DNA of 64,000 bases from Fimivicinus intestinavium (lineage in GTDB: Bacteria; Bacillota; Clostridia; Oscillospirales; Acutalibacteraceae), in assembly GCA_018715765.1 (NCBI GenBank), contig DVKY01000037.1, positions 1 to 64,000 on the forward strand. The letters are read 5' to 3'. Below the pieces are notes generated by a model. That model had not been told where the DNA came from and did not search any database. It was given only the letters and a program-made list of their open reading frames with translations. Both the position numbers and the translations under genes were made by a program. This document shows, piece by piece, positions 41,091-49,236 of this stretch; the stretch's first letter is position 1, and each line of letters starts with the position of its first letter.

Positions 41091-41417
41091 ATGCAGGATG
41101 TTTTTCAGGAATTATATAATGTGATCCTTGACCGCCGCGCCAATCCGCAGGAGGGCTCCTACACCTGCTATCTTTTTGAAAAGGGTACAGATAAGATCTT
41201 AAAAAAAGTGGCGGAGGAATCCGGCGAGACGATTATCGCCGCCAAAAACGGCGTGAAGGCGGATACGGTTGCAGAGATTGGCGACCTACTCTTCCATCTG
41301 CTGGTGCTCATGGCGAACGAAGGGATCGACGTTTCCGACGTGACCGCGGAGCTTGCCCGCCGCCGGCAGAAATCCGGCAATCTCAAGCAATTTCATCAGG
41401 TGGATAAAAATACCTGA
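41091..41417 (+). CDS. hisE: phosphoribosyl-ATP pyrophosphatase
   Basis: This 108-residue all-alpha pyrophosphohydrolase performs the second step of the pathway. SYTCYLFEKGTDKILKKVAEESGETIIAAKN contains the metal-binding EExxE-type helix, followed by VAEIGDLLFHLLVLM. It starts 3 bp after hisI and is the last gene of the operon. Another unit begins 47 bp on, without an evident terminator between them. Confidence 0.95.
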   Translation: MQDVFQELYNVILDRRANPQEGSYTCYLFEKGTDKILKKVAEESGETIIAAKNGVKADTVAEIGDLLFHLLVLMANEGIDVSDVTAELARRRQKSGNLKQFHQVDKNT

Positions 41418-41464
41418 GCAGTTTGGCATAAGGCCGACGCATCTCTTGCTGCGAGGTGTCCGCT

Positions 41465-42766
41465 ATGGCACAGACAAAAGGACTGTTTAAGCCGCGCGAA
41501 TGGTACAGGCTTGATAATGCGGCCAAAATTTTTCCGGGCCAGAATACGCAGAGATGGTCCAATATTTTTCGCCTCTCCGTCGTGCTGCGGGAGAAGATTG
41601 ATCCCGCAGTGCTGGAGCAGGCTGTTGTGATGGTGCTCCCGCGCTTCCCATGCTTTAACGTTCGGATGCGCAGGGGCTTCTTTTGGCATTACCTGGAGCA
41701 AAATGACAGCCCGGCTCCGCCGGTTCAGCCAGATATCCAAAACCCGTGCCACCGTGTGAACTGGAAGGAAAATAATCGGTTTCTCTTTCGGGTTTATTAC
41801 CATGAAAACCGTATCTCCATCGATTTCTATCATGCGCTCAGCGACGCCTATGGCGCTTCCCGGCTGTTGAGCACAATCGCGGCGCAATACCTGCGGCTGC
41901 GGGGGCATGTGATCCCGCCGGGGGAGAGCGTGCTGGATCTGGCGGAGCCGCCGACGAAGGATGAGATCAGCGACCCCTTTCAGCGCTTTGCCACCTCCAA
42001 GGCTTCCCCACGGCACAAGGTGAGCAAGTTTGCCTACCATGCGAAGGGAACGCGCATGCCGGCGCATATGGTGAATATTACGACGGGATATCTGCCGGTG
42101 GATACGCTCAAGGCCAAGGCAAAGGAATACGGTGCGACGATCACGGAATTTATCGCGGCGCTGCTGCTGGACGTGCACTATCACAAGCAGCTGGAGGAGC
42201 ACAGGGGCAGGGGCAAGCTGGAGGATGTCAGCGTTCAGATCCCCGTGAATCTGCGCAACTCCTTCCCTACAAAAACGCTGCGCAATTTTTCCCTGTGTTA
42301 TTCCGCGCGCATCGACCCCAACATGGGGGAGTATACCTTTGAAGAGATCGTACGGCAGGTTTCTCTCTATCTGCGCTATATCAACACGCCCAAAGAGCTC
42401 AACGCGATGATGTCGAGCAACCTAAAGCTCGAGACCAATCTGTTCATGCGCTTTTTGCCGCTGCCGATCAAGGATTTTTTTATTGGCCTTTCCTTTCAAA
42501 TAACAGGGGAGAAGGCGACAAGCGTGCTGATTTCCAACCTCGGTGTTGTCAAGGTGCCGGCGGAGATGGAGCCTTATATTGAGCGCTATGTGCTCATGAC
42601 CGGGCCTGGGCGGCGCAGCGGCTCGCGCTGCGGGGCGGTTTCCTTCCAAAACACTTTTGCGCTGACCTTTGCCAATATTTATCGGGAAAGCGATATTGAG
42701 CGCTCGTTTTTTACTCGACTTATAAAAATGGGCATCCCTGTAAAAATTGAAAGCAATCGGGCGTGA
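41465..42766 (+). CDS. alcohol acetyltransferase / condensation-like protein
   Basis: This 433-residue protein has the chloramphenicol acetyltransferase/condensation-domain fold, most like alcohol acetyltransferase (AATase) proteins. The catalytic HxxxD motif is His123-Ala-Leu-Ser-Asp127 in FYHALSDAYG. VQIPVNLRN and FQNTFALTFAN mark the second half. There is no signal or membrane segment. Substrates are unknown; family members transfer acyl groups from CoA or a carrier. ATG 41465 is 6 nt after GAGGTG. The gene is followed after 39 bp by a DUF6320-type membrane protein, a pairing that suggests a shared task, perhaps modifying a surface lipid or sugar. Confidence 0.75.
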   Translation: MAQTKGLFKPREWYRLDNAAKIFPGQNTQRWSNIFRLSVVLREKIDPAVLEQAVVMVLPRFPCFNVRMRRGFFWHYLEQNDSPAPPVQPDIQNPCHRVNWKENNRFLFRVYYHENRISIDFYHALSDAYGASRLLSTIAAQYLRLRGHVIPPGESVLDLAEPPTKDEISDPFQRFATSKASPRHKVSKFAYHAKGTRMPAHMVNITTGYLPVDTLKAKAKEYGATITEFIAALLLDVHYHKQLEEHRGRGKLEDVSVQIPVNLRNSFPTKTLRNFSLCYSARIDPNMGEYTFEEIVRQVSLYLRYINTPKELNAMMSSNLKLETNLFMRFLPLPIKDFFIGLSFQITGEKATSVLISNLGVVKVPAEMEPYIERYVLMTGPGRRSGSRCGAVSFQNTFALTFANIYRESDIERSFFTRLIKMGIPVKIESNRA

Positions 42767-42805
42767 GCTCTGCGCTCCGCCCGAATTTCGGAGGTGAGTT
42801 TGATC

Positions 42806-43516
42806 ATGTCCTATTGTGTCAATTGCGGCGTTGAGCTGGATGACAGCGCCAAAGCGTGTGCGCTGTGCGGCGCGCCGGTGCTCAACCCTTATCTTGACGA
42901 GCCGGAGCAGGAGCTGCCTGCGCCTTATCCGGACCGGCTCGTGCTACCCGAGGGGGCGAACCGCCGGTATATCGCCTTTATTGTTTCAATGGTGCTGCTT
43001 ATCCCCAATCTGGTGTGCGGGGTGGCCAACCTGCTGATGCTGGGCGGTGGGCTGTGGTCTGTGTATGTGGTGTCGGCCAGCCTGCTGTTTTGGGTGCTGT
43101 TTATTGTGCCGTTTTTAACGGAACGGCCCCGCCCGCACCTGCTTTGGCTGCTAGATACGCTGGCAGGTACACTGTATGCGCTGCTGTTCTATGTGATTGG
43201 CTGGGGGCAGCGGGGATGGTTCCTGCGTTTGGGGCTGCCTCTGATCCTGGGGCTTTCGGCCATTGCGTTGTTTATGATTTCCTGGCTCGGGCGGAAGCGG
43301 CGCGATTGGCCCTATATCTCTATTGCGGCCCTTTTGGAGATCGCGCTGTACGCGGTATATGCCGACGTGCTGTTCAGCCTTTTTTTCCACACCGGGATGC
43401 CGGTGCGGTATTCCCTGCTCATTGTGGTGTGCTGCCTGGCGCTGATTGGCTTTTTTATTGCGGTGGCGCGCAATAAACGGCTGCGCGCGTGGCTTTCCCG
43501 AAAGTTCTTTTATTAA
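42806..43516 (+). CDS. zinc-ribbon membrane protein (DUF6320-like)
   Basis: This 236-residue protein begins with a zinc ribbon: CVNCGVELDDSAKACALCG, with two CxxC pairs. About six or seven membrane helices follow from residue 55. It ends in a basic tail, RLRAWLSRKFFY. The type is found next to AATase-like genes in Clostridia (recalled, not searched). ATG 42806 is 11 nt after GGAGG; TTG 42800 is closer to the site and also possible. Its function is unknown, and it probably acts with the acyltransferase upstream. Confidence 0.65.
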   Translation: MSYCVNCGVELDDSAKACALCGAPVLNPYLDEPEQELPAPYPDRLVLPEGANRRYIAFIVSMVLLIPNLVCGVANLLMLGGGLWSVYVVSASLLFWVLFIVPFLTERPRPHLLWLLDTLAGTLYALLFYVIGWGQRGWFLRLGLPLILGLSAIALFMISWLGRKRRDWPYISIAALLEIALYAVYADVLFSLFFHTGMPVRYSLLIVVCCLALIGFFIAVARNKRLRAWLSRKFFY

Positions 43517-43559
43517 TGCCGGCCGGCATTGGATAACAATTGAAAAAGGATGGTTTTTG

Positions 43560-45311
43560 ATGAAAGCAAAAACAATCGCCGCGCTTACAGCGCTTGCTGC
43601 ACTGTCTGCCGGCGCCGCTGCGGGCGGTGCATACCTGAAGAAAAAGGATATCTGCCCACTCTGTGTGGCCAAAAAGCTGGCTGCCCAAACCAAGCTGCAT
43701 GTCACGGCAACCAGGCGTTATGACAATGGCGTGGCGCTGACGCCCCCCATGGGATGGTCCAGCTGGAACACCTTCCGGCAGAAGATTGACGAGCAGATTA
43801 TCCGCGAGACCGCCGCTGCCATGAAGGCATGCGGCCTGGTGGAGGCAGGCTATCAATATTTGAATCTGGACGATTGCTGGCAGTCCTCCATCCGGGATGA
43901 GGCGGGACGCCTCCAGGGCGATCTCACAAATTTTCCAAGCGGGATGAAAAAGCTGGTAGAGGATGTGAACGCACAGGGGATGAAGCTCGGCCTCTACACC
44001 TCCAACGGTACGCTTACCTGTGAGGATCTGCCCGCGTCTCTGGGCCACGAAGAGATAGACGCCCGCACGCTTGCCGAATGGGGGGTGGAATACTTTAAAT
44101 ATGATTTCTGCCACAATGAACCGCTCCCCACAAAGGCCCCCTGTATCGATAAAATTATGATTGGCCGCGCTGGGGAGCGTGACCGGCTCACCATTCAGGC
44201 GGAGGCCGCCGTTTTGGAGGGCAGGGCCCACGTTGTGGAGGATCAGGCGCTTGACAGCGGCAAATATGTTGCGGGCCTGGATGCGAATCAGGGCTCCATC
44301 ACCTTCCAGAATGTCGAGGTGGAGGAGGCGGGGGAGTATGTGCTCACCATTGGCCTGCGTAAAAAGGATAACACGGATAAATTCTGCGTGGTCACCGTCA
44401 ATGGCAGGGAACACCACCATGTGAACGTGCCGCCCACCAAATCCTGGAGTGCGACGGGGCGTATTCAGGTGCGCGTGCAACTCCGCGCAGGCGGAAACAC
44501 CATTCAGATTTACAACCCCGTGGCCTCCCGCTTTGACAGTGCGGCATTGCAATACAAGAATATGGGGCGCATGCTCAAAAAAGCAACCAGAGAGTATGCA
44601 CAGCGCACCGGTCAGGCAGAGAAGCCGATTGTTTACTCCATCTGCGAATGGGGCTGGAACAAGCCGTACCGTTGGGGCCGTGAGGCCGGCAATCTTTGGC
44701 GGACAACGCCGGATATCCAGGCCAACTGGCTATCCATACTTGGTATCTATGAGCACAATGTAAAGCTGCATGAATATGCGGGGCCAGGGGGGTGGAACGA
44801 CCCGGATATGCTGGAGGTCGGCAATGGGAACCTGACCTTTGATGAAAACAAAGCGCACTTTACCCTCTGGTGTATGATGGCTGCGCCGCTGATTCTCGGC
44901 AACGATATCCGAAAATTCATCAAGGCGGATGGAACGGTCGATAGCGGGAATAAAACGCTTGCCATCCTCACAAACCGTGAGGTAATCGCGATCGATCAGG
45001 ATCCGTTGGGCGTGCAATGCCGCCGCGTGCGTCGGGATGGTTTGACCGATATCCTCGTTAAGCCCTTGGAGAATGGGGAGCTTGCAGTTTGCTTCTTTAA
45101 CAAGGGGCCGTCGGAAAAACAGGCGGAGATCAGCCTGCGCGCGCTGGCGAACGAAGGCTTTACCAGCCTGCCGGTTGCAGACCGGTATGAGGTGAAGGAG
45201 CTTTGGACAGGGCACAGGGCACAGGTGCAGGATATGCTTGCCGGCTATATCCCAAAGCATGGGGTGAAGCTGTTCCGCGTGAAGGCGTCGGATGAAACGG
45301 AGAGGGCCTAA
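43560..45311 (+). CDS. GH27 alpha-galactosidase with an inserted carbohydrate-binding-like domain
   Basis: This 583-residue membrane-anchored or exported glycosidase releases terminal alpha-galactose. After a hydrophobic N-terminus (residues 5-25) and an odd ICPLC motif comes the GH27 barrel: LTPPMGWSSWNTF, YLNLDDCWQ, GLYTSNG, and the nucleophile Asp182 in KYDFCH. From about residue 205 to 335 a beta-rich domain resembling CBM6/CBM35 (LTIQAEAAVLEGRAHV ... NTIQIYNP) interrupts the barrel. The barrel resumes with PIVYSICEWGWN and WNDPDM (acid/base Asp414 or Asp416). A C-terminal beta domain follows. ATG 43560 follows AAAAAGGATGG. Confidence 0.88.
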   Translation: MKAKTIAALTALAALSAGAAAGGAYLKKKDICPLCVAKKLAAQTKLHVTATRRYDNGVALTPPMGWSSWNTFRQKIDEQIIRETAAAMKACGLVEAGYQYLNLDDCWQSSIRDEAGRLQGDLTNFPSGMKKLVEDVNAQGMKLGLYTSNGTLTCEDLPASLGHEEIDARTLAEWGVEYFKYDFCHNEPLPTKAPCIDKIMIGRAGERDRLTIQAEAAVLEGRAHVVEDQALDSGKYVAGLDANQGSITFQNVEVEEAGEYVLTIGLRKKDNTDKFCVVTVNGREHHHVNVPPTKSWSATGRIQVRVQLRAGGNTIQIYNPVASRFDSAALQYKNMGRMLKKATREYAQRTGQAEKPIVYSICEWGWNKPYRWGREAGNLWRTTPDIQANWLSILGIYEHNVKLHEYAGPGGWNDPDMLEVGNGNLTFDENKAHFTLWCMMAAPLILGNDIRKFIKADGTVDSGNKTLAILTNREVIAIDQDPLGVQCRRVRRDGLTDILVKPLENGELAVCFFNKGPSEKQAEISLRALANEGFTSLPVADRYEVKELWTGHRAQVQDMLAGYIPKHGVKLFRVKASDETERA

Positions 45312-45320
45312 AAGCATCAA

Positions 45321-45403
45321 AGCCGGGCAGGTATGCGCAATGCGCAGCCTGCCCGGCGTGGTAATCCGAAAAAAAACGGAAGCCGTTTTTCGCGGCTTCC
45401 GTT
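45321..45403. terminator. double terminator between converging genes
   Basis: GCCGGGCAGG (45321-45330) pairs with CCTGCCCGGC (45347-45356). Next, AACGGAAGCCG (45375-45385) pairs with CGGCTTCCGTT (45393-45403), with an A-run before it and GCATTTT after it. The second stem can serve both the galactosidase gene and hsp20. Confidence 0.8.
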
Positions 45404-45408
45404 GCATT

Positions 45409-45834
45409 TTACTGGATTTCAATTTTTTTGACTTCCGGCTTGACCTCAGGGGCCTTGGGCAGCGTAAGCTTCAGCACGCCGTTTTCATAGCCGGCCTTGA
45501 TGGCGTCCACATCGATACCGGAGACGTCAAAGCGGCGTTCATAAGCGCCGTAATAGCGCTCCTTGCGCAGATAGGATTTTTTGTCGTCCTTCTCCTCCTG
45601 ATCCTCTTTATGCTCGGCGTGGATGGTCAGGTAATTGTCATCCAGGTCAATATGGATATCCTCCTTGGCAAAGCCCGGCAGCTCCGCTTCCAGAACGTAA
45701 TGATCGCCTTTATCCTGAATATCGGTGCGGAAGCTCGCCAACGAGCGGTTCATGCCTTTAAAAAACTCTTTCTCAAAGTTGTCAAAGGAATCCAGCAAAC
45801 TTCTTTCATAACCAAAAGGCATCAGATCAAACAT
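45409..45834 (-). CDS. Hsp20/alpha-crystallin small heat-shock protein
   Basis: This 141-residue holdase chaperone binds unfolding proteins in the cytoplasm. N-terminal MPFGYERSLLDSF and the FRTDIQDKGDHYVLEAELPGFAKEDI alpha-crystallin start lead to the conserved GVLKLTLPKAPEVKP with the (I/V)-x-(I/V)-type C-terminal tail IEIQ. The start codon follows AGGAGGT. A perfect CIRCE operator lies 187 bp upstream on the shared intergenic region, pointing to HrcA control. Confidence 0.95.
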   Translation of the reverse strand: MFDLMPFGYERSLLDSFDNFEKEFFKGMNRSLASFRTDIQDKGDHYVLEAELPGFAKEDIHIDLDDNYLTIHAEHKEDQEEKDDKKSYLRKERYYGAYERRFDVSGIDVDAIKAGYENGVLKLTLPKAPEVKPEVKKIEIQ

Positions 45835-46021
45835 AAAGCATACCTCCTAAAAAATTTCATTCGCTGACTGATCGCTTTTTGCTTTTGAAGAGACCAACTA
45901 AAACATTGCAACCGTCTTCCTTCATCTATTTTGCCTTGTCTCTTGTTCCCCCTGGAACAATTCTTAGTGTACCCCCGGATTGTTAAAAAACAATACATGA
46001 GCTATGAATAAATTGTAAATA

Positions 46022-46048
46022 TTAGCACTCTCTTATTGCGAGTGCTAA
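46022..46048. promoter_or_regulatory. CIRCE operator (HrcA binding site)
   Basis: TTAGCACTC - 9 bp - GAGTGCTAA is an exact match to the CIRCE consensus. On the minus strand a TTAGCA / TAATAT pair spaced by 18 bp lies within it, so HrcA would block an hsp20 promoter. On the plus strand it ends 11 bp before the -35 of the Crp/Fnr gene. Confidence 0.92.
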
Positions 46049-46059
46049 TATTTCGCCGC

Positions 46060-46088
46060 TTGACAGAGTGGTGAAAGCATTCTATGAT
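46060..46088 (+). promoter_or_regulatory. sigma-A promoter of the Crp/Fnr gene
   Basis: A perfect TTGACA (46060-46065) and TATGAT (46083-46088) are spaced by 17 bp, about 50 nt before the start codon at 46138. The nearby CIRCE site may or may not influence it. Confidence 0.8.
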
Positions 46089-46137
46089 GAAGAAAAAAGG
46101 GGCAGTGCTTTTGTGCCTGAAGGGAGGGCGTATCAGG

Positions 46138-46806
46138 ATGGAATATGCAGAGTACTTTCCGTTTTGGCGGAGTTTGACCGGGCCGCAGCGGCTGGCGCTG
46201 CAAAACGCTGCTTCCATTCGGCATGTACCGCAGGGGGCGGTCCTGCACAATGGCTCAGAGGACTGTGTGGGCCTTTTCCTCGTTTTGGAAGGACGGCTGC
46301 GCGCTTATACCGTATCCGACGAGGGGCGGGAGGTGACGCTTTACCGTCTGCTGGAGCGCGATATGTGCCTGTTTTCTGCCGCTTGTATCATGAACAGTAT
46401 CCAGTTTGATATTACCATTTCAGCAGAGCAGGATAGCACGGTTCTCCACATCCCGCCGCAGGTGTATCAGGAGCTAATGGCACAATCCGCCCCGGTGGCA
46501 AATTACACCAATGAATTGATGGCCACCCGCTTTTCCGATGTGATGTGGCTGTTGGATCAAATCCTTTATAAACGGCTGGATGCGCGGCTGGCGGCATTCC
46601 TGCTGGAGGAGAGCGCGCTGGATGGCACGGGCACGCTTCGCCTTACCCATGAGCAGATTGCGCAGCACCTTGGCAGCGCGCGGGAGGTTGTCACGCGCAT
46701 GCTCAAGTATTTTCAATCAGAGGGGCTAGTGGCGCTTTCGCGCGGCAGCGTAGCTGTGCTGGATGCCGTGCGGCTCGCCAAGCTGGCGCAGGGCAGCCTG
46801 CGGTAA
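46138..46806 (+). CDS. Crp/Fnr family transcriptional regulator
   Basis: This 222-residue regulator has an N-terminal cyclic-nucleotide-binding-like beta roll (VPQGAVLHNGSEDCVGLFLVLEGRLRAY) and a C-terminal winged helix with the recognition helix in LTHEQIAQHLGSAREVVTRMLKYF. The N-terminal cysteine cluster of Fnr is absent, although Cys44 and others occur, so ligand or redox sensing is unclear. ATG 46138 follows GGGAGGG. It is followed by thioredoxin and a CoA-disulfide reductase, so a role in redox response is likely. Confidence 0.88.
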   Translation: MEYAEYFPFWRSLTGPQRLALQNAASIRHVPQGAVLHNGSEDCVGLFLVLEGRLRAYTVSDEGREVTLYRLLERDMCLFSAACIMNSIQFDITISAEQDSTVLHIPPQVYQELMAQSAPVANYTNELMATRFSDVMWLLDQILYKRLDARLAAFLLEESALDGTGTLRLTHEQIAQHLGSAREVVTRMLKYFQSEGLVALSRGSVAVLDAVRLAKLAQGSLR

Positions 46807-46835
46807 ACGGGTTTCAAAGGCTTTGCCGGCGAAAT

Positions 46836-46848
46836 GTGATTTCGTCAC
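46836..46848 (+). promoter_or_regulatory. possible Crp/Fnr-type operator before trxA
   Basis: GTGA-TTTCG-TCAC is a perfect inverted repeat with a 5-bp centre, similar to Crp/Fnr half-sites (usual centre 6 bp). It lies 30 bp after the regulator gene and about 95 bp before trxA. The regulator may control its downstream genes here. Confidence 0.4.
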
Positions 46849-46941
46849 GGAAACAGCGGGTGTTTTGGCATATCCTATAGGTGTACCGGGCAGCCGGTGC
46901 TACACAAAGGCGCACAGCCTGAAAGGAAGGGAGTTATCAGA

Positions 46942-47253
46942 ATGTCTGTTTTAACGCTTACACAGGAGAATTTTAAACGCGAGGTGCTGGCCTCTGACAA
47001 GCCGGTGCTGGTGGATTTCTGGGCGTCCTGGTGCGGCCCGTGCCGGATGCTTTCCCCCGTGGTCGATGAGTTGGCCGACGAGCACAGCGGTGAGGTTGTG
47101 GTCGGCAAGGTGAATGTGGATGAGCAGCCGGAGCTGGCCAGCCAGTTCGGTGTGATGAGCATCCCCACGCTGGTGCTCTTTAAAGGTGGGCGACCGGTTG
47201 CTACATCCGTGGGCGTCAAACCAAAGCACGCGTTGGAGGCCATGCTGAAATAA
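46942..47253 (+). CDS. trxA: thioredoxin
   Basis: This 103-residue thiol-disulfide oxidoreductase has the active site WCGPC (Cys31, Cys34) in VDFWASWCGPCRMLSPV and the cis-proline region SIPTLVLFKGG. The start ATG 46942 follows GAAAGGAAGGGAG. There is no signal peptide, so it is cytoplasmic. It lies between the Crp/Fnr regulator and a CoA-disulfide reductase, suggesting one redox-stress unit. Confidence 0.96.
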   Translation: MSVLTLTQENFKREVLASDKPVLVDFWASWCGPCRMLSPVVDELADEHSGEVVVGKVNVDEQPELASQFGVMSIPTLVLFKGGRPVATSVGVKPKHALEAMLK

Positions 47254-47337
47254 CAGGCGGCATTTACCGGGGGCCTGCACGGCCCCCTTTTGCCGGTTTG
47301 GGCGATTATATATAGAGAAGGAAAGGATGGGGTCCCT

Positions 47338-49029
47338 ATGAAGATTGTCATCATCGGCGGCGTTGCAGGCGGCGCAACAGCGGCGGCCAGGCTGCGGCGG
47401 CTGGATGAAACAGCGCAGATCATCATTTTGGAGCGCAGCGGTTATATCTCCTATGCAAACTGCGGCCTGCCTTATTATATTGGCGGCGAGATCACAGACC
47501 GCAGCGCGCTTACCCTGCAAACGCCGGAGAGCTTCTGGCGCCGTTTTCGCATTGAGGCACGGGTGCATAACGAGGTCTTGGCCATCCATCCGGCGGAAAA
47601 GCGCGTGACCGTGCGCCGTCTGGGGGATGATTCCGTCTATGAGGAGAGTTACGATAAATTGATTCTTTCTCCGGGCGCCAGACCGGTGCGCCCGCCGCTG
47701 CCGGGGATAGAGGACAACCGCATTTTTACCCTGCGCAATGTGGAGGATACCTTTGCCATCCACGATTTTATAGAGCAAGCCGCGCCGCGCCGGGCGGTGG
47801 TGGTCGGCGGAGGCTTTATCGGTCTGGAAATGGCGGAGAACCTGACCAGGCAGGGGATTCAGACGACGCTGGTAGAACGCATGACGCAGGTGATGGCCCC
47901 GCTGGATTTCGACATGGCGTGCGGTGTGCATGCCTATCTTCGGGAAAAGGGCGTCTGCCTGTGCCTTGGAGAGGGCGTAACCGGGTTTGAGCCGGATGGA
48001 AAAGGCCTGCTTGTGAAGCTGGAGGGCAAGGCGCCGCTCCCGGCTGATCTGGTGATTCTGGCCATTGGCGTTGCGCCGGATACCGCTCTGGCACGGGAGG
48101 CTGGCTTGCAGCTCGGCCTGAAGGGCGCGATCATGGTCAACGATCGGATGCAGACCTCTGACCCGGACATTTACGCAGTGGGAGATGCGGTGGAAAGCCT
48201 CCATTTTGTCTCCGGCGAGAAAACGCTTGCGGCGCTTGCCGGGCCTGCCAACAAGCAGGGGCGCATTGCGGCGGATAACCTCTGCGGGCGGGAGAGCCGC
48301 TATCATGGCGTGCAGGGCTCAGCCGTGCTCAAGCTGTTTGATATGACCGTGGCGGCGACCGGTCTCAACGAGGCGGCAGCCCATGCCGCAGGGATAGCAT
48401 TTGATAAAACCATTACCTTCTCTGCCTCCCATGCGACGTATTACCCGGGCGCCTCCAACATGACGGTAAAGACGCTTTTCTCCCCGGAGACGGGCAAGCT
48501 GCTCGGCGCGCAGATCGTAGGCTTTGAGGGCGTTGATAAGCGCATCGACGTGCTGGCCGCCGCTTTGCGCGCAGGCCTGACCGGCGAGGATCTGACGGAG
48601 CTGGAGCTCGCCTACGCGCCGCCGTATTCCTCCGCCAAGGATCCGGTCAATATGGCGGGCTATGTGATTGAGAATATCCGCTCCGGCCTTGTGCGGCAAT
48701 ACCATTGGCACGATATTCCGTCGCTCCTGCGGGATGGGAGTGTGACTCTGCTGGATGTCCGCACACAGGCGGAATATGCACGGGGGCATATCGACGGCGC
48801 GGTTAATATCCCGCTGGACAGCCTGCGGGAGCGCTTGCAGGAGCTGGAGCCGGGCAAGCCGGTCTATGTCAACTGCCACAGCGGCCTGCGCAGCTATATT
48901 GCCTGCCGAATTCTCACGCAGCATGGCTTTGCGTGCTATAATCTCTCCGGAGGATACCGGTTCTATGCGATCATATCGCAGGAGCAGGCGGATTACCGCC
49001 CGGCACATCCCTGTGGTCTGCCGATCTAA
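47338..49029 (+). CDS. CoA-disulfide reductase with C-terminal rhodanese domain
   Basis: This 563-residue flavoprotein belongs to the CoADR-RHD group, which reduces CoA disulfide or persulfide and polysulfide with NAD(P)H. FAD motif VIIGGVAGGATAAARLR is at the N-terminus. The redox cysteine is Cys42 in SYANCGLPYY. The second nucleotide motif is VVVGGGFIGLEMAENL, followed by YAVGDAVE and a dimerisation domain. From about residue 465 the rhodanese domain reads LLDVRTQAEYARGHIDGAVN and ends with the persulfide cysteine in VNCHSGLRSY. ATG 47338 follows AAAGGATGGGG. It is the last gene of the regulator-trxA unit. Confidence 0.92.
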   Translation: MKIVIIGGVAGGATAAARLRRLDETAQIIILERSGYISYANCGLPYYIGGEITDRSALTLQTPESFWRRFRIEARVHNEVLAIHPAEKRVTVRRLGDDSVYEESYDKLILSPGARPVRPPLPGIEDNRIFTLRNVEDTFAIHDFIEQAAPRRAVVVGGGFIGLEMAENLTRQGIQTTLVERMTQVMAPLDFDMACGVHAYLREKGVCLCLGEGVTGFEPDGKGLLVKLEGKAPLPADLVILAIGVAPDTALAREAGLQLGLKGAIMVNDRMQTSDPDIYAVGDAVESLHFVSGEKTLAALAGPANKQGRIAADNLCGRESRYHGVQGSAVLKLFDMTVAATGLNEAAAHAAGIAFDKTITFSASHATYYPGASNMTVKTLFSPETGKLLGAQIVGFEGVDKRIDVLAAALRAGLTGEDLTELELAYAPPYSSAKDPVNMAGYVIENIRSGLVRQYHWHDIPSLLRDGSVTLLDVRTQAEYARGHIDGAVNIPLDSLRERLQELEPGKPVYVNCHSGLRSYIACRILTQHGFACYNLSGGYRFYAIISQEQADYRPAHPCGLPI

Positions 49030-49109
49030 AATGGATCAGGGCGCTTGATTTGCCCTGATAGGAGCACCGCCTCGCACGCTCATCCACAATATCATTGTTA
49101 GCGATTATT

Positions 49110-49157
49110 CCGGCATCTATCAACGGCCTATGCGCTGTTGAGGATGCCGGTTATTTT
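49110..49157 (+). terminator. intrinsic terminator after the CoA-disulfide reductase gene
   Basis: CCGGCATC (49110-49117) pairs with GATGCCGG (49143-49150), with an inner CAAC...GTTG pairing, and TTATTTTT follows. A second hairpin (ATCAGGGC...GCCCTGAT, near 49036-49060) without a T-run lies just upstream. Confidence 0.75.
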
Positions 49158-49236
49158 TGTTGCGCCGGTGCCAAAGTGGGAAGGGCATGCATACAATAGT
49201 AGCGTTCATTACTTGGATAGAAAGGATGCGGTTTTT

